64,000 bases of DNA, from positions 12,517,900 through 12,581,899 of the forward strand of contig NC_053138.1 of the NCBI RefSeq assembly GCF_016808335.1. Reading direction: 5' to 3'. Below the pieces are notes generated by a model that was not told the origin of the DNA, made no database searches, and was given only the letters and a program-made list of their open reading frames with translations. This DNA comes from Panicum virgatum. Taxonomy: Eukaryota; Streptophyta; Magnoliopsida; Poales; Poaceae. Positions 20,771-32,014 of this stretch are shown here, piece by piece (positions within the stretch are counted from its first letter, which is position 1; the number at the start of each line of letters is the position of its first letter). A program made the position numbers and the translations under genes.

Positions 20771-22374
20771 CACCTTGGTCTTCCTCCCCCTCGCCACCGC
20801 ATGCAGGCGGCTGCTCCCCTCCGGCCGCGCCCGTCTCCCCCCTCGCCGCCGCGGCCTCCCCTCCCGCGCGGCCTTGCCTTGGCCGCGCACCCATCCATGG
20901 CCAGCCTTCCCATCCTCCGCCTCTTGCTTGCCGCCATTTCGCTTAACGTTTTGCCTCCGGAGTTGCTGCTGCGGTCGACGAGCTGGGCTCCATTCAAGTG
21001 TTAGCGTTTCTGGTTTGGCCTGGTGGCGTCGGCCCACAGGGGAGGGGATCTGGTGCGTGTCCGTTGTCCGGCGACTCTGGGCTGTCACACGGGCGGCCCG
21101 TGCTTTGCTTTCTTTAATCATTCGTGTTGACCTTTAATGACCGTGCATTATTATACTAATGAAATGAATTGCCGCAATCCGCGACTGCCCCGCACGTCAC
21201 GGCGCGCCGGAGACGGCGAGAAAAAAAAAACAAACAAACAAACAGATGCCCCCTCCTTCCCTCGCTAATCGCAAGCTGTCCGTCACATGGCCTGCCCGGG
21301 CCTCCCTCCGTCGCCAGTAGGGCAGGTCGCATCATGCGCTGCCACCAAAAGTGCATGCCGCCCTCTTTTGCGCTTGAATGATCACAGGCATAAACCATAA
21401 AACTAGAAGTGAGCGACACGAGTGCACAAGCACAACCGGGCTCGCTTTTACCGACACTCATCACCATTACTGTACTCCGTAGGCTTTTGACTTGTCCACC
21501 CGTGATGAGTAGTATAGTATACTAACTAGCTCGTCGCTGGCCATTCTAATCGGTATGCTGGTATATACAGGAAAATAAAATTTGTATTCTTCAAGTTTGA
21601 AAAAAAAACACTTGCACCCGATTTGAATAGTCTACTTATATACACTCTATTCTGCTGGTTGCTATCAGCAGTGCTTTTCTATCACACTAAATAAACAGCA
21701 GCCACCAGACATCAGTACTTTTCTCTCACTGTAAATCAGCACCAGCCACCCGCCAGCAAAACAAGACGATAAACTATGATCCTACAATCATAATATACTA
21801 CTACTAATAAACTAAACAAAATACGTACAGTAGTAGATACTCCTAGATGGAGTACTACCTGTACCGCCCATCTCCATCCGAGTCCTACAACACCACCAGA
21901 TCCCGCGGCACCGGGGACGTAAATGATGCGCGTACTTGGTACTACTACCGGCTACCGCAATAATGAACCCAATACAATTACTCCTCCTACAGCTAAAGCG
22001 CAACAACTACCGCCACTTGCAAGCTTAAAATAAAATAATAAATCCATTCGAATTATACAGTGTACAATATCAGATGTCGCCAATTATACACCCACTACTA
22101 CTCAATGACACAAAAAAAAATTTGTTTCGATCAGGAGGGAGAAGAGAAAAAAAGGGAAAAAAAAAGAGATGCCTGGGGGGATTTACACCGACGCGACGCA
22201 CGCATGGATGGGTAGTGGCTTCCTACTCGTCTGCTCCAATATAATAATCATGTAGGAGTAGTAAATAAATTATAGTAGTGCGTAGTATATCTCAAAGCGA
22301 AAAAAAACTTTACTGGAAAATCTTTCGCGCTCCAGCCTCCAGCCCAGCCCTAAAATCGTAACGCGCTTCCGCAC
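20771..22374. other. Intergenic DNA and 3' flank of the NHL gene
   Basis: GC-rich to about 21110, then mixed and AT-rich. The long minus-strand frame at 20363-21121 is not gene-like beyond the fragment described. The last 250 bp probably include the NHL 3' UTR. Confidence 0.4.
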
Positions 22375-23271
22375 CTAGAAGGTCCACTTCCAGATCTTGA
22401 CGCGCACCCTGACCTTGCACGGGTGCGCCGCCGTGCTCACCGTCGCGGCCGTCGCCGTCGTCGTCGCGTCGGCGTCGGACGGGGCCGGCGCCGGCGAGAG
22501 CGCGACGGTGCCGTTCTTCCCGCCCTTGGCCTTCCTGGGCGCCGGCGGGGGCGGGGGCGGGCGCGGCGGGGTCACCTTGATGCCCTCGCAGTGCACCTGG
22601 ATGCCGATCCTCTTGGTCCTCAGGCCGCCCACGCGGGCGCCCGCGCTCGTGTCCGCGTCCAGGACCACGCTGAACCCGCCGGGCTTCTTCACGTCGGCGC
22701 TCGCGGCGGGGTCCACCGTCGCCGCGGCGGAGGCGATGGTGGCGGTCAGCACGGTGGTGTTGCCGGCCGCGTGCGCGAACCCGGGCACCGTCGCGCTGCC
22801 CAGCGGGAGCGCGTTGGCGGAGGTGGCCGCCGACAGGGTGAAGTCGCCGTAGACGTAGGCGATCTTCTTGTTGGGGTTGCGGGCGGTGACGGTCAGCGTG
22901 ATGGCGTCGGTGAGGGCCGGCGCGGTGGCGGAGGAGGTGAGGTTCAGCGACGCCAGCCGCACGGAGGAGACGGTGAAGGACGGGCGCTGCGGCCGGTACA
23001 GGAGGTAGAAGGCGCCGCCGGCCACGGCGGCAACGAGCGCCAGGAGGATCACCGCCAGCAGCGCCCAGCAGAAGCAGCAGCAGAAGCTGCACCGGCAGGA
23101 CCGCGCGCGCCGGCGCTTCGCGGGGGCCTGCGGCCGGTAGATGGGCCGCTGGTACATCTGCGACTTGGGCGCCGGGAACGACGCCGGCGGGGCGCCGCTG
23201 CCGTTGGCGGCCGCGGCCGCCGCCGCCGGGGGCGGGTTGGGCTTGGCGGCCGGGTAGACGCGGTCGGCCAT
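22375..23271 (-). CDS. NDR1/HIN1-like (NHL) LEA_2 membrane protein
   Basis: Intronless gene of 298 residues from ATG 23271 (MADRVYP) to TAG at 22375. A Met nine codons upstream is in frame, but MADRVYP is the usual family start. The N-terminus is Pro/Ala-rich (residues 1-50), then a basic patch AKRRRARS, a Cys cluster CRCSFCCCFCW (59-69) and one membrane helix (about 68-92). After the conserved YRPQRPSF comes an LEA_2-type beta domain with RNPNKKIAYVYGDF. The C-terminal part has a poly-Pro, Lys-rich insert and ends VRVRVKIWKWTF, a typical NHL ending. NHL proteins are type II membrane proteins at the plasma membrane with roles in defence and stress (known for the family; the role here is inferred). 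Very GC-rich. Confidence 0.9.
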   Translation of the reverse strand: MADRVYPAAKPNPPPAAAAAAANGSGAPPASFPAPKSQMYQRPIYRPQAPAKRRRARSCRCSFCCCFCWALLAVILLALVAAVAGGAFYLLYRPQRPSFTVSSVRLASLNLTSSATAPALTDAITLTVTARNPNKKIAYVYGDFTLSAATSANALPLGSATVPGFAHAAGNTTVLTATIASAAATVDPAASADVKKPGGFSVVLDADTSAGARVGGLRTKRIGIQVHCEGIKVTPPRPPPPPPAPRKAKGGKNGTVALSPAPAPSDADATTTATAATVSTAAHPCKVRVRVKIWKWTF

Positions 23272-23310
23272 TGGCGCCGCCGTCGCAGCAGAGCACACAG
23301 CGGGCGCGGT

Positions 23311-23403
23311 GGCTGCTGCGGCGGCTTGGAGTTGGAGGTGGTCCCGGCGGGTGGAGTGGTGGTGCCGCTGGCTGCTGCGGCGGCTTGGAGTTGGAGGTGG
23401 TCC
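23311..23403 (-). repeat. Direct repeat in the NHL 5' UTR
   Basis: GGCTGCTGCGGCGGCTTGGA and the next 14 bases occur at about 23311-23344 and again at 23370-23403, upstream of the NHL start. Confidence 0.85.
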
Positions 23404-24260
23404 TGTGGAGTTCTTGAATGGACGCCGCGGCGAGATCTAATAAGGCAGGGGAGGAGAGAGAAGGAGAGCGACGCGTCACCAGCCAGCCACCCTTAATGAT
23501 TTGCTGTTACCACTACTACTTTGCTAATTGGCCCATCGCCCCTAATCCTTTACTTAATTTGGTGGTTTAGTGCGCCAATCGACGACTTTTGCCACTGTTT
23601 TTTTTTGTGTGTGTCCTGCTGCATTGCACTTCTCTGGTACTATAGGGTAAACTTTTTTGCTGCAACTTATTTGTAGTACAACTCTATTAACACCAGGTGG
23701 AACATTTTTTTTAAAAAAATTAACACCAGATGTCGTTGACTCTCCCGTCCACAAATGAATTGGCCACCCAAGCAACTTTTACCTCCAGGTTGGCAGGTTG
23801 TAAAATGTTGTGCAGGCAGTAATGCTTGAGAAACAACGGCGTGCAGCATTCAGATTATACTCTCTCTCTCTCTTTTTTTGTTGAAAAGAACAGATTATAC
23901 TTTTAACACTAGTAAATAATGTCTTAGGTTCATGTACCAATTGTCTACTGTTCCTAGTCGTGGTGCAGGGTGAGTGGAGCATAGCTCTGCAGGCAACTCG
24001 CCGTGCACCCCCATGTGTTCCTCATTTGCAACTCAATCACCAGAGCAGAGTAGTTAAGCACCGGATGGCTTTTTCCTTTTTGACTCCGGCGTCCTGAGCC
24101 GCTTTCAGTAAGTTTAATTTTGGGGGGTAGGTTACGTATCTCGATCAGCACCTGGTAGAGACACCTGATAGCGATGAAAACCGAGTTTTTGGCGCAAAAC
24201 CCGTCTGTTATCGTCCCATCATCAGGCCACATTGCTGGCGCATTAACGACCCCGTGTATT

Positions 24261-24262
<2 letters not shown>
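23404..24262. other. Promoter side of the NHL gene and intergenic DNA
   Basis: Mixed composition with a short (CT)n near 23860. No gene seen. Confidence 0.4.

Positions 24263-24294
<32 letters not shown>
24263..24294. repeat. (CT)16 microsatellite
   Basis: Uninterrupted CT dinucleotide repeat. Confidence 0.95.
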
Positions 24295-24295
<1 letters not shown>

Positions 24296-24766
24296 AAAAG
24301 GAAAAAACACTCACTAGTTTCCAAATTTTCACGGGAGAAGCCCCAGCTTGTTTAATTTACAGATTTGATTGAGGGGGGAGGAGGAGCCATGCAGTTTTGA
24401 GTTTCCAACCCGCGCGTGATTAGCAGGCCGGAGAGGATCCTTACCAAGTTACCATACCTGGAGGACCGAACCGTGCATGTTCAGGGAGCGGGCGCGGCAA
24501 ATAATTGGCACGACGGCGTCCCCGCTGGCGGTGTCGTGCGGCTCCGGCCACCGCCTGGAAACAGGCCGAATCCAACCAGGCTCGCCTGGGCCCGCGCGTC
24601 AGGAACAGCTAGCCGTGGCCAGGTCGTATTAGCGGGCGCCCACCCTGGTTAAGTGGTTAAGTGCGGCCAAGAGATCGAAAATGATTGGATTCAAATTCGA
24701 CATAGCAGCTTCGTAGACACATGGAGCTTCGTAAAACTTTCCTTAGCCTCGATCATCACAAAATAA
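24295..24766. other. Intergenic DNA with a possible tRNA-like stretch
   Basis: Near 24650-24705 TTAAGTGGTTAAGTGC followed about 35 bp later by GGATTCAAATTCGA resembles degenerate A- and B-boxes of a tRNA-derived SINE. Otherwise nothing is seen. Confidence 0.25.
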
Positions 24767-24998
24767 GACCTTGTTTAGTTCGCAAAATTTTTGAAGTTTT
24801 GACACGTAGCACTTTCGTTGTTATTTGATAATTAATGTCTAATTATAAACTAATTAGCCTTAAAAAATTCATCTCGTGCTAATCAGTTAGACTGTGTAAT
24901 TAGTTATTTTTTTTAACTATATTTAATATTCCATACATGTGTCCAAAAATTCGATGTGGCAGAATCTGTAGAAATTTTTTTGGGAACTAAACAGGGCC
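24767..24998. mobile_element. Tourist-like MITE, TSD TAA
   Basis: A 232-bp element starting GACCTTGTTTAGTTCGCAAA and ending TTTGGGAACTAAACAGGGCC, flanked by TAA at 24764-24766 and 24999-25001. TIRs agree over about 15 bp. TAA duplication and GGCCTTGTTTAGTT ends are typical of PIF/Harbinger-type Tourist MITEs of grasses. Confidence 0.9.
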
Positions 24999-26422
24999 TA
25001 AGCACATTGACGCCACATGCACTTGATTTGATGATCGAGGCTTGCCAATTTTCTTAGCCATGTATGTGACCCTCCTTGACTGAATTTGACATTAGTAGCG
25101 GCGAAGTTTTGTACTACTGGTAACTAAACGAGCTCCTCGTATTGCAGTAGGGCAGTACCATACTACCATTATCATGAAAATGCATTAGGTCACTTCGTAA
25201 ATAAAACTCAACCAAACACCACAGATTTTGTGAAAACAGGTGCACTTTCAGACATTTTTTTTTTTGCGTCGCGGGTGTAAAAATGCCAGAAGATGAAATA
25301 GTTTGACCGCGTTTTTTTTCATGGCGACCTCACGCTCACGGTGCCCTCCCACTCCTTTTCCCCCCGCTCTAATTTGTAAATCGGCGAGGTAACATGCATG
25401 AGTACCCGATCGAGCAACCAGATTTCTGAATTGCGCACGAGCTTGAACACACAGAATGGCCGTGGCCCGCGCCCAGTAAGCTGCCGTGCCCTGTGGCGCC
25501 CGCCGGCGGAACATGCTCGGCACATGCATCTCTGCTTCCATCGCCGGGATCGGATTTGGGGCGGCGCCGTGTCCCCTCCCGCCGGGCTCTGCTGCATGCT
25601 GCTACCTTGCCCGCACTGAAATTGGCCGGCCTTGCTTCCATGGCGGCCCGTCGCCATTGCTCTCAGTCTCATCGGTCGGTCGAAAGGAAACTTGCTGGCT
25701 AGGAAGCGCGCGGCGGCAGCCGGCACCGGCAGGCATGCATGAATACGCAGAGCAAGCAGCCGGGTGAGAACACCGGCGCGGCGGCCGTGTGGTGTGGAAG
25801 CCCAACCGCGGGGCGGCGGGTCTGACGACTGAACTGGCTGAGTCTCTGACCATATGCCAGGCGGTCGGGAGAAAATGGAAAAGGAATGTTGCATGTGCGG
25901 CGCATGTGAGGTTGACTGGGTTTGCCGAGCAACGGCAGCCAGCCAGCAGGGCTCTTCTCCGGCGTGCTGCCGGCGCCCGTGGTGATCAGAGGATGATGCA
26001 CGGTGATCGATCGGGTGGTGATGGCCAAGTGGCCAGCCAACCAACCAACCAAACAGCAGTAGGCCGTAGAGCTACCAGAGAAGTATTAGGCCCTGTTTGG
26101 GATCCTCGAGTGGAGCAGGGAGTTACGAAAGCCTCACTAGTCACTAGGTTAGAAAAGAATTGTTCTCTAACCTAAACCGGTTACAAAAGAATTGTTCTCT
26201 AATCTAAACCAGTACCGTGCTCAAAATTTGCTGGCTGATCATGTGGCAGTTAACAGTTAAGTTTCGGTGCCTGATAAACTAAGAAGCGCATAACCACTGC
26301 ACGCATACGTCAGTTATTCGCGGTGAGCAAAATGCCGAGTATGCGTGTACATGTGCTTCCCGGGTCCCGTAGGAGGAGTATACTACTATCACTACAGTAC
26401 TACTACTACATGCTTCGCTCCA
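24999..26422. other. Intergenic DNA
   Basis: GC-rich middle with overlapping frames on both strands and no recognisable protein. TTAGGCCCTGTTTGGGATCC near 26089 is an isolated MITE-like terminus without a partner. Confidence 0.4.
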
Positions 26423-26427
26423 ATTCC

Positions 26428-27529
26428 TGTTAGAAATCTAGGCAATTTTCGGTATATTTTAATTCCAAAATTAAATGTATAAACTAGCAATATTTCTATG
26501 ACTTTAAGGAGTAAAATAAAACATGTGAACATGTTTATACTTATCACACATATAAGCATAAACAATATAAATAACCAAAGTTTCAGGGAGTACCCTAAAG
26601 CGGGGCCGTTGCCGGAGGCATTGGCTGCGCTGTTACCAACTGGAGTAGACATCTACTCGGTTGGCCTCAGTCGAAGTAGTCGAACTAAATCGGTGCAGGA
26701 AGAAGTTCGCAGTGCAGTCCCACGAACGGTCACCAAGATGTAGTCGACGTAGTCGTTCGGCCACCAGAATGTAGTTGACGTAGTCGTTCGGCTCGTCCAC
26801 CAGGAAGTAGTCGTACAATCGGGCAAAGCCTTAGTATTTTTGAGCAGTCACGCTAAAGCGTTACCCAAAAACCTGATTGCCCGCCTATCCCGTGCAGGAT
26901 CTCAAGGCGAGCAAGGTTTCGGAGGCCTGCTCACGCTAATTCTGTGCGCGCAGAAATTAGCGTTGGGGAACTCAGTTGTTGCAACTGGAGAGGGAGAAGA
27001 GAGGAGCCGAGTTGCCTCAGTGCTCTGGTGCAGGATGGATGAGGGGAATGGCACTCCTTATATAGTGACTCAGGTGCTCAGGATCGTTGAACCTGGACAC
27101 CATCAGAGTCATTTAGGTGATGCGGTTATGGCCATTAATTACATATTTAATTGCACGTTTAATCGCACGATTAATTGCTGTCAACGGCAAAATAGCCATC
27201 ACATCGCACCGCGCCGCACCGCACCGCACCGCACCGCCCGTCCGGCCGGCCGCGCCGCGCCGCGCCGCGCCTCGCCTCGGCCTCGGCCTCGGCCACGGCC
27301 ACGGCCACGGCCCGGCCCGGCCCGGCGAGGCGAGCGAGCGCGCGCGTGTGGTTCACCGTCCTCCTCTTACCGGCTTCACAAGTGGTGTACAAGAAGTCCA
27401 CCTTTTAAGTCGGTTGAGATCCTCCTCAATTCCCGGTACGGAATTAAACATTGATTCCCTAGCATTAATAGTGGGCTTTAAATTCTTTTAATGCTTTAGA
27501 ATAAATGGGCCAAGCCCATTACTCCAACA
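26428..27529 (-). repeat. 3' LTR of the complete copia element
   Basis: 1,102 bp, plus-strand ends TGTTAGAAATC...ATTACTCCAACA. It keeps a 59-bp stretch (27031-27089) holding a minus-strand TATA box TATATAAGGAG, absent from the other LTR. It also has an expanded GC repeat (CGCACCGCACCGC..., GGCCTCGGCCACGGCC... near 27205-27330). Confidence 0.93.
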
Positions 27530-28094
27530 ATCCCCACCAAGAAATTCAAGCCACACTAGAAATACCCTCATTCTCTCATTGATATACCAGTATTCGACAG
27601 AGACTGTTAAGTTGAACTTCCATCTAGGACAAAGGCTACACTTATTCACAACTGTGCAATGGACTATGCCTTGAATTGCCAGTTTTGTGCAAACAAGTTT
27701 GACCAGAGCCCTACACTGGTACTAGGCTGCAAAAGCATCCCCGCGGTTTGGAGCTTATAAGTCATACTCCAGGCCCTTCATGAGTTTCTAGAGAATACCC
27801 AATTCTCATAAACCATGACCAGTGGTCAAACTCATATAGGTGTGTTCCTTTCAGATGTTCTGTAGGACAACATCTTTGTTTCAAGAAAACAACTCATTTG
27901 TTTAAAAGAAACCACCTGGCACACATTAAGGTATAGACCAACCTGCCATACAGATTAGAAGAGAAATGCACCTTATATACGGAATGAGCCCTTTTCACAA
28001 AGGTTCTCTTCTCACAGTCAGACTTTAGTTTGTTTCACCATCCTAATTCACGGGATCTCCGATCACATAGGACATGTTTCCACTATAGAATGAC
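27530..28094 (-). other. Copia 3' untranslated part with polypurine tract
   Basis: Between the RNase H stop and the 3' LTR. Non-coding. Confidence 0.7.
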
Positions 28095-31000
28095 TCACGT
28101 GGGTCTCAAGCCCAATTCCATAGTTGCATTGTCTATCACATTTCGTGAAAGACCCTTTGTAAACTGATCTGCCAGATTTTTAGCCGTCTGAACATAGTCC
28201 AGGGCTATAACTCCGGAGTTTCTCAATTTTCTGACAGATTTCAACCGCCTTTTCACATGTCTAGATGACTTCATGTTATCCTTTGAACTATTCACCTTGA
28301 CAATTACCGTTTGATTGTCACAGTTCATTAGGATTGCCGGTAACGGTTTTTCAACTATCGGCAAGTCCATAAGGAGCTCACGAAGCCACTCAGCCTCAAC
28401 AGTGGCGGTATCTAATGCTGTGAGTTCTGCTTCCATAGTTGACCTCGTTAAGATGGTCTGCTTGCAAGACTTCCAGGAAACAGCTCCACCACCAAGTGTA
28501 AACACATATCCACTTGTGGCCTTTATCTCATCAGCATCAGAAATCCAATTTGAATCACTATACCCTTCTAGTACCCTTGGGTACCCGGTGTAGTGAATTC
28601 CATAGTTCATTGTCCCCTTCAGATAGCGCATTACTCTTTCAAGACCCTTCCAATGATCATCTCCCGGGTTTGAAACAAACCGGCTCAGTTTGCTTACAGC
28701 AAACGAGATGTCAGGTCTTGTAGCGCTCGCTAAATACATTAATGAACCAATGATCTGAGAATATCTCAGCTGATCTCGCATTATCCTTTTGTTCTTTCTA
28801 AGAATTAAACTGGCATCATATGGTGTTGAGACATGTTTATAGTCGCTATAACCAAAGCGACTTAACACCTTCTCCACATAGTGAGACTGTGTAAGAATCA
28901 CCCCACCATTGATCTCTTTTACCAGCTTTATATTAAGGATAACATCAGCTTCTCCCAGATCCTTCATCTAAAAATTTTGAGATAAAAACTCTTTGACTTC
29001 CTTAATCACATTAAGGCTAGTGCCAAAGATCAGTATGTCATCCACATACAAGCACAAAATCACTCCTTCAGCCCCACCATAGCGATAGTACACACATCTG
29101 TCAGCTTCGTTCACAACAAAGCCGGCAGAGGTCAAAGTTCTATCAAACTTTTCATGCCACTGCTTAGGCGTTTGCTTGAGACCATATAAAGATTTTAACA
29201 ACTTACAAACCATTCCTTCTTGACCCTTTGATACAAACCCATCCGGCTGATCCATATAGATCTCCTCTTCTAACTCTCCATTGAGGAAAGCCGTCTTAAC
29301 GTCCATCTGATGAACGAGAAGACCATAAGAGGCTGCCAAGGAAAGTAACAATCGAATTGTGGTCAATCGGGCAACTGGTGAATAAGTGTCAAAGAAATCT
29401 TCTCCTTCTTTTTGTGTATAACCCTTGGCCACAAGCCTAGCCTTGTACTTTTCAATAGTACCATCTGGCCTAAGCTTTTTCTTGAACACCCACTTGCATC
29501 CAACCGGTTTACATCCATAAGGACGTTCAACGACCTCCCAGGTTCCATTAGACATAATAGAATCCATCTCACTCCTTACTGCTTCCTTCCAATAGTCAGC
29601 ATCAGGAGATGAATATGCCTCTTCAATGGTTCTGGGTGTATCATCTATGAGGTATACAATGAAATCATCACCAAAAGACTTTACAGTCCTTTGTCTCTTG
29701 CTCTTTCTCGGAGCATCATTGTTATCCTCCTCAGGATTTTCTACAAGTGTATGTTCATTGTGTTCTATCGGCTCAGCAGAGCCATCATCCTTGATGAACT
29801 CTTGCCTAGATGAACTTGTTTCATCTCTCATGGGAAAAATGTTTTCAAAAAATGTAGCATCTCTGGACTCCATTATAGTACCAACATGCATGTCAGGTAC
29901 TCCAGATTTCACTATTAAAAATCTATATCCAACGCTGTGAATAGCATAACCTAGAAAGATACAATCCACAGTTTTAGGTCCAAGCTTACGTTTCTTGGTT
30001 ATTGGCACACTCACTTTTGCCAAACAACCCCATGTACGTAAGTATGACAGTGTTGGCCTTTTCTTCTCCCATTCCTCGAAAGGAGTTATCTCTTTATTCT
30101 TTGTAGGAACACGGTTTAGGACATGACATGCAGTCAATATAGCCTCACCCCACCATTCCTTGGAAAGTCCCGCTGTATCTAACATGGCGTTAACCAAATC
30201 CGTTAGAGTGCGGTTCTTTCTTTCGGGAACCCCATTTGACTGAGGTGAATAGGGAGGCGTCCTCTCATGAATAATACCATGTTTCTCGCAGAATAAAGTA
30301 AATAAATTTGAGAAATACTCGCCACCACGATCTGACCTAACTCTTTTGATCTTTCTCTCAAGTTGGTTTTCTACTTCAGCTTTATAGATTTTAAAGTAGT
30401 GTAAAGCTTCATCTTTTGACTTCAACAAATAGATGTAACAAAATCTAGTACTATCATCAATCAAAGTCATGAAATATTTTTACCACCTTTTGTCAACACT
30501 CCATTCATTTCGCACAAATCAGAATGAATTAATTCTAAGGGTGCCAAGCTCCTTGCCTCCGCGGTCTTATGAGGCTTACGAGTTTGTTTTGATTCAACAC
30601 ATACACGACACTTAGAATTTTTGACAAAAGTGAACTTTGGAATTAAGCTCAAATTAGCTAAGCGCATCATACAACCAAAATTAACGTGACAAAGCCTCGA
30701 ATGCCAAACATTTGTTTCATCAACGTTAATAACATTGTATGCAATTTTATTACAAACATCTGACAAAGAAAGACGGAACAAACCTCCGCTTTCATAACTT
30801 TTTTCAACAAAAGTACCAAACTTAGACAAGATACATTTATTGGACTCAAAGACTAATTTGAAACCATCTCTACACAGTAGAGAGCCGCTGACTAAATTCT
30901 TCTTGATGGTGGGGACATGCTGCACGTTCTTCAGCTGCACGGTCTTTCCCGAAGTAAACTTCAGATTTACCGTACCAACACCAAGAACACGCGCATGTGA

Positions 31001-32014
31001 TCCGTTCCCCATCAGCAAGGAGGAAGTCCCGCCGGTCTGGTAAAAAGAGAACAAAGAAGCATCAGCACAAATATGAATATTAGCACCAGTGTCAACCCAC
31101 CACTCGGGTGAACCAAAGACTGAAAGAACAGTAGGTAATAAATTACCGTACCCCGAAGTTTCTCCAGGCTCGCTAATAACCATGTTGGCGGAGTCGTTGC
31201 CTTTGCGGTTCGGACACTTTGCAGCAAAGTGATCCGTACTAGCACACACATAGCAAGCTCCCGTCTTCTTCTTCTTCTTAAAAGTGGTTGTCTTCTTAGT
31301 CTTTGGTTGGTTCTGCGGTGGCTTTTTCTTGTTCTTATGGGAGTTGTTCTTCTGAACAAGATTGGCACTTGAAGCACCAACAACTCCTTTCCCACGTATG
31401 TCCTTTGCTCTCGCCTTCTCCTCAACATCAAGAGTCCCTATGAGTCCATCTATTGTGAACTCCTGTCTCTTATGTTTTAGAGAAGTAGCAAAGTCCCTCC
31501 AAGAAGGTGGCAGCTTAGAGATTATACCTCCAGCCACAAACTTATTGGGTAACACACATGGGGACTCTTTGCTGCAATTTTTGAGATCTTTTGCCAGAGT
31601 ATGTATTTCATGAGCCTGTTCCACTACAGAACGGTCTTCGACCATCCTGTACTCAAGGAACTGCTCCATGATATACAACTCACTCCCGGCGTCAGATACT
31701 CCATATTGAGCCTCAAGAGCATCCCACAAAGCTTTGCCAGTTGGCAGCCGGATATAAGAATCCACCAGGTTATCATCGAGAACACTAATGATCAAGCCTC
31801 GAAAGAGGATATCAGCCTCATCGAACGCACTCCCTTCCTCTGGAGAGAATTATTCAGGCTTACCCTCTTTCACATGGATCACTCTCGATAGTGTTAACCA
31901 CAGTATAAGCCGCTCTTGCCAACGTTTGTAATTTGAACCATCAAAAGGTGATGGTTTGATTGATGCAGCAAAGCTAGATACTGAAAGCCTATTAACATAA
32001 TCAGGTTTTTGGAT
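28095..32014 (-). pseudogene. Copia gag-pol with three inactivating lesions
   Basis: Domains in order on the minus strand: gag beginning just inside the LTR (FDGSNYKRWQERLILWLT); zinc knuckle C-YV-C-ASTD-H-FAAK-C; protease WWVDTGANIHIC; GAG-pre-integrase HSRLCHVNFG and CRVCVESK; integrase core with [14 protein letters not shown] and [10 protein letters not shown]; reverse transcriptase [18 protein letters not shown] and YVDDILIFG; RNase H with STMEAEL and [11 protein letters not shown]. Lesions: in-frame TAA at 31850-31852 in gag; a one-base frame change in an A run near 30475-30480 before [11 protein letters not shown] at 28968-28970 inside reverse transcriptase. All else reads cleanly, so inactivation looks recent, or the copy was made in trans. 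Confidence 0.93.

Noticed and set aside
20363..21121. 252-codon minus-strand frame
   Set aside because: It runs through the hAT MITE; only the short N-terminal motif at 20770 looks like protein.
22423..23496. 357-codon plus-strand frame over the NHL gene
   Set aside because: Antisense shadow: Gly/Arg-rich translation, while the minus frame has clear family motifs.
24640..24710. Possible tRNA or SINE head (A- and B-box-like)
   Set aside because: Boxes are degenerate and no cloverleaf can be drawn; kept only as a remark.
25319..26044. 241-codon minus-strand frame
   Set aside because: Overlaps several equally long frames on both strands; no recognisable domain.
26089..26110. GGCCCTGTTTGGGATCC as a MITE
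   Set aside because: Only one terminus, no inverted partner within reach.
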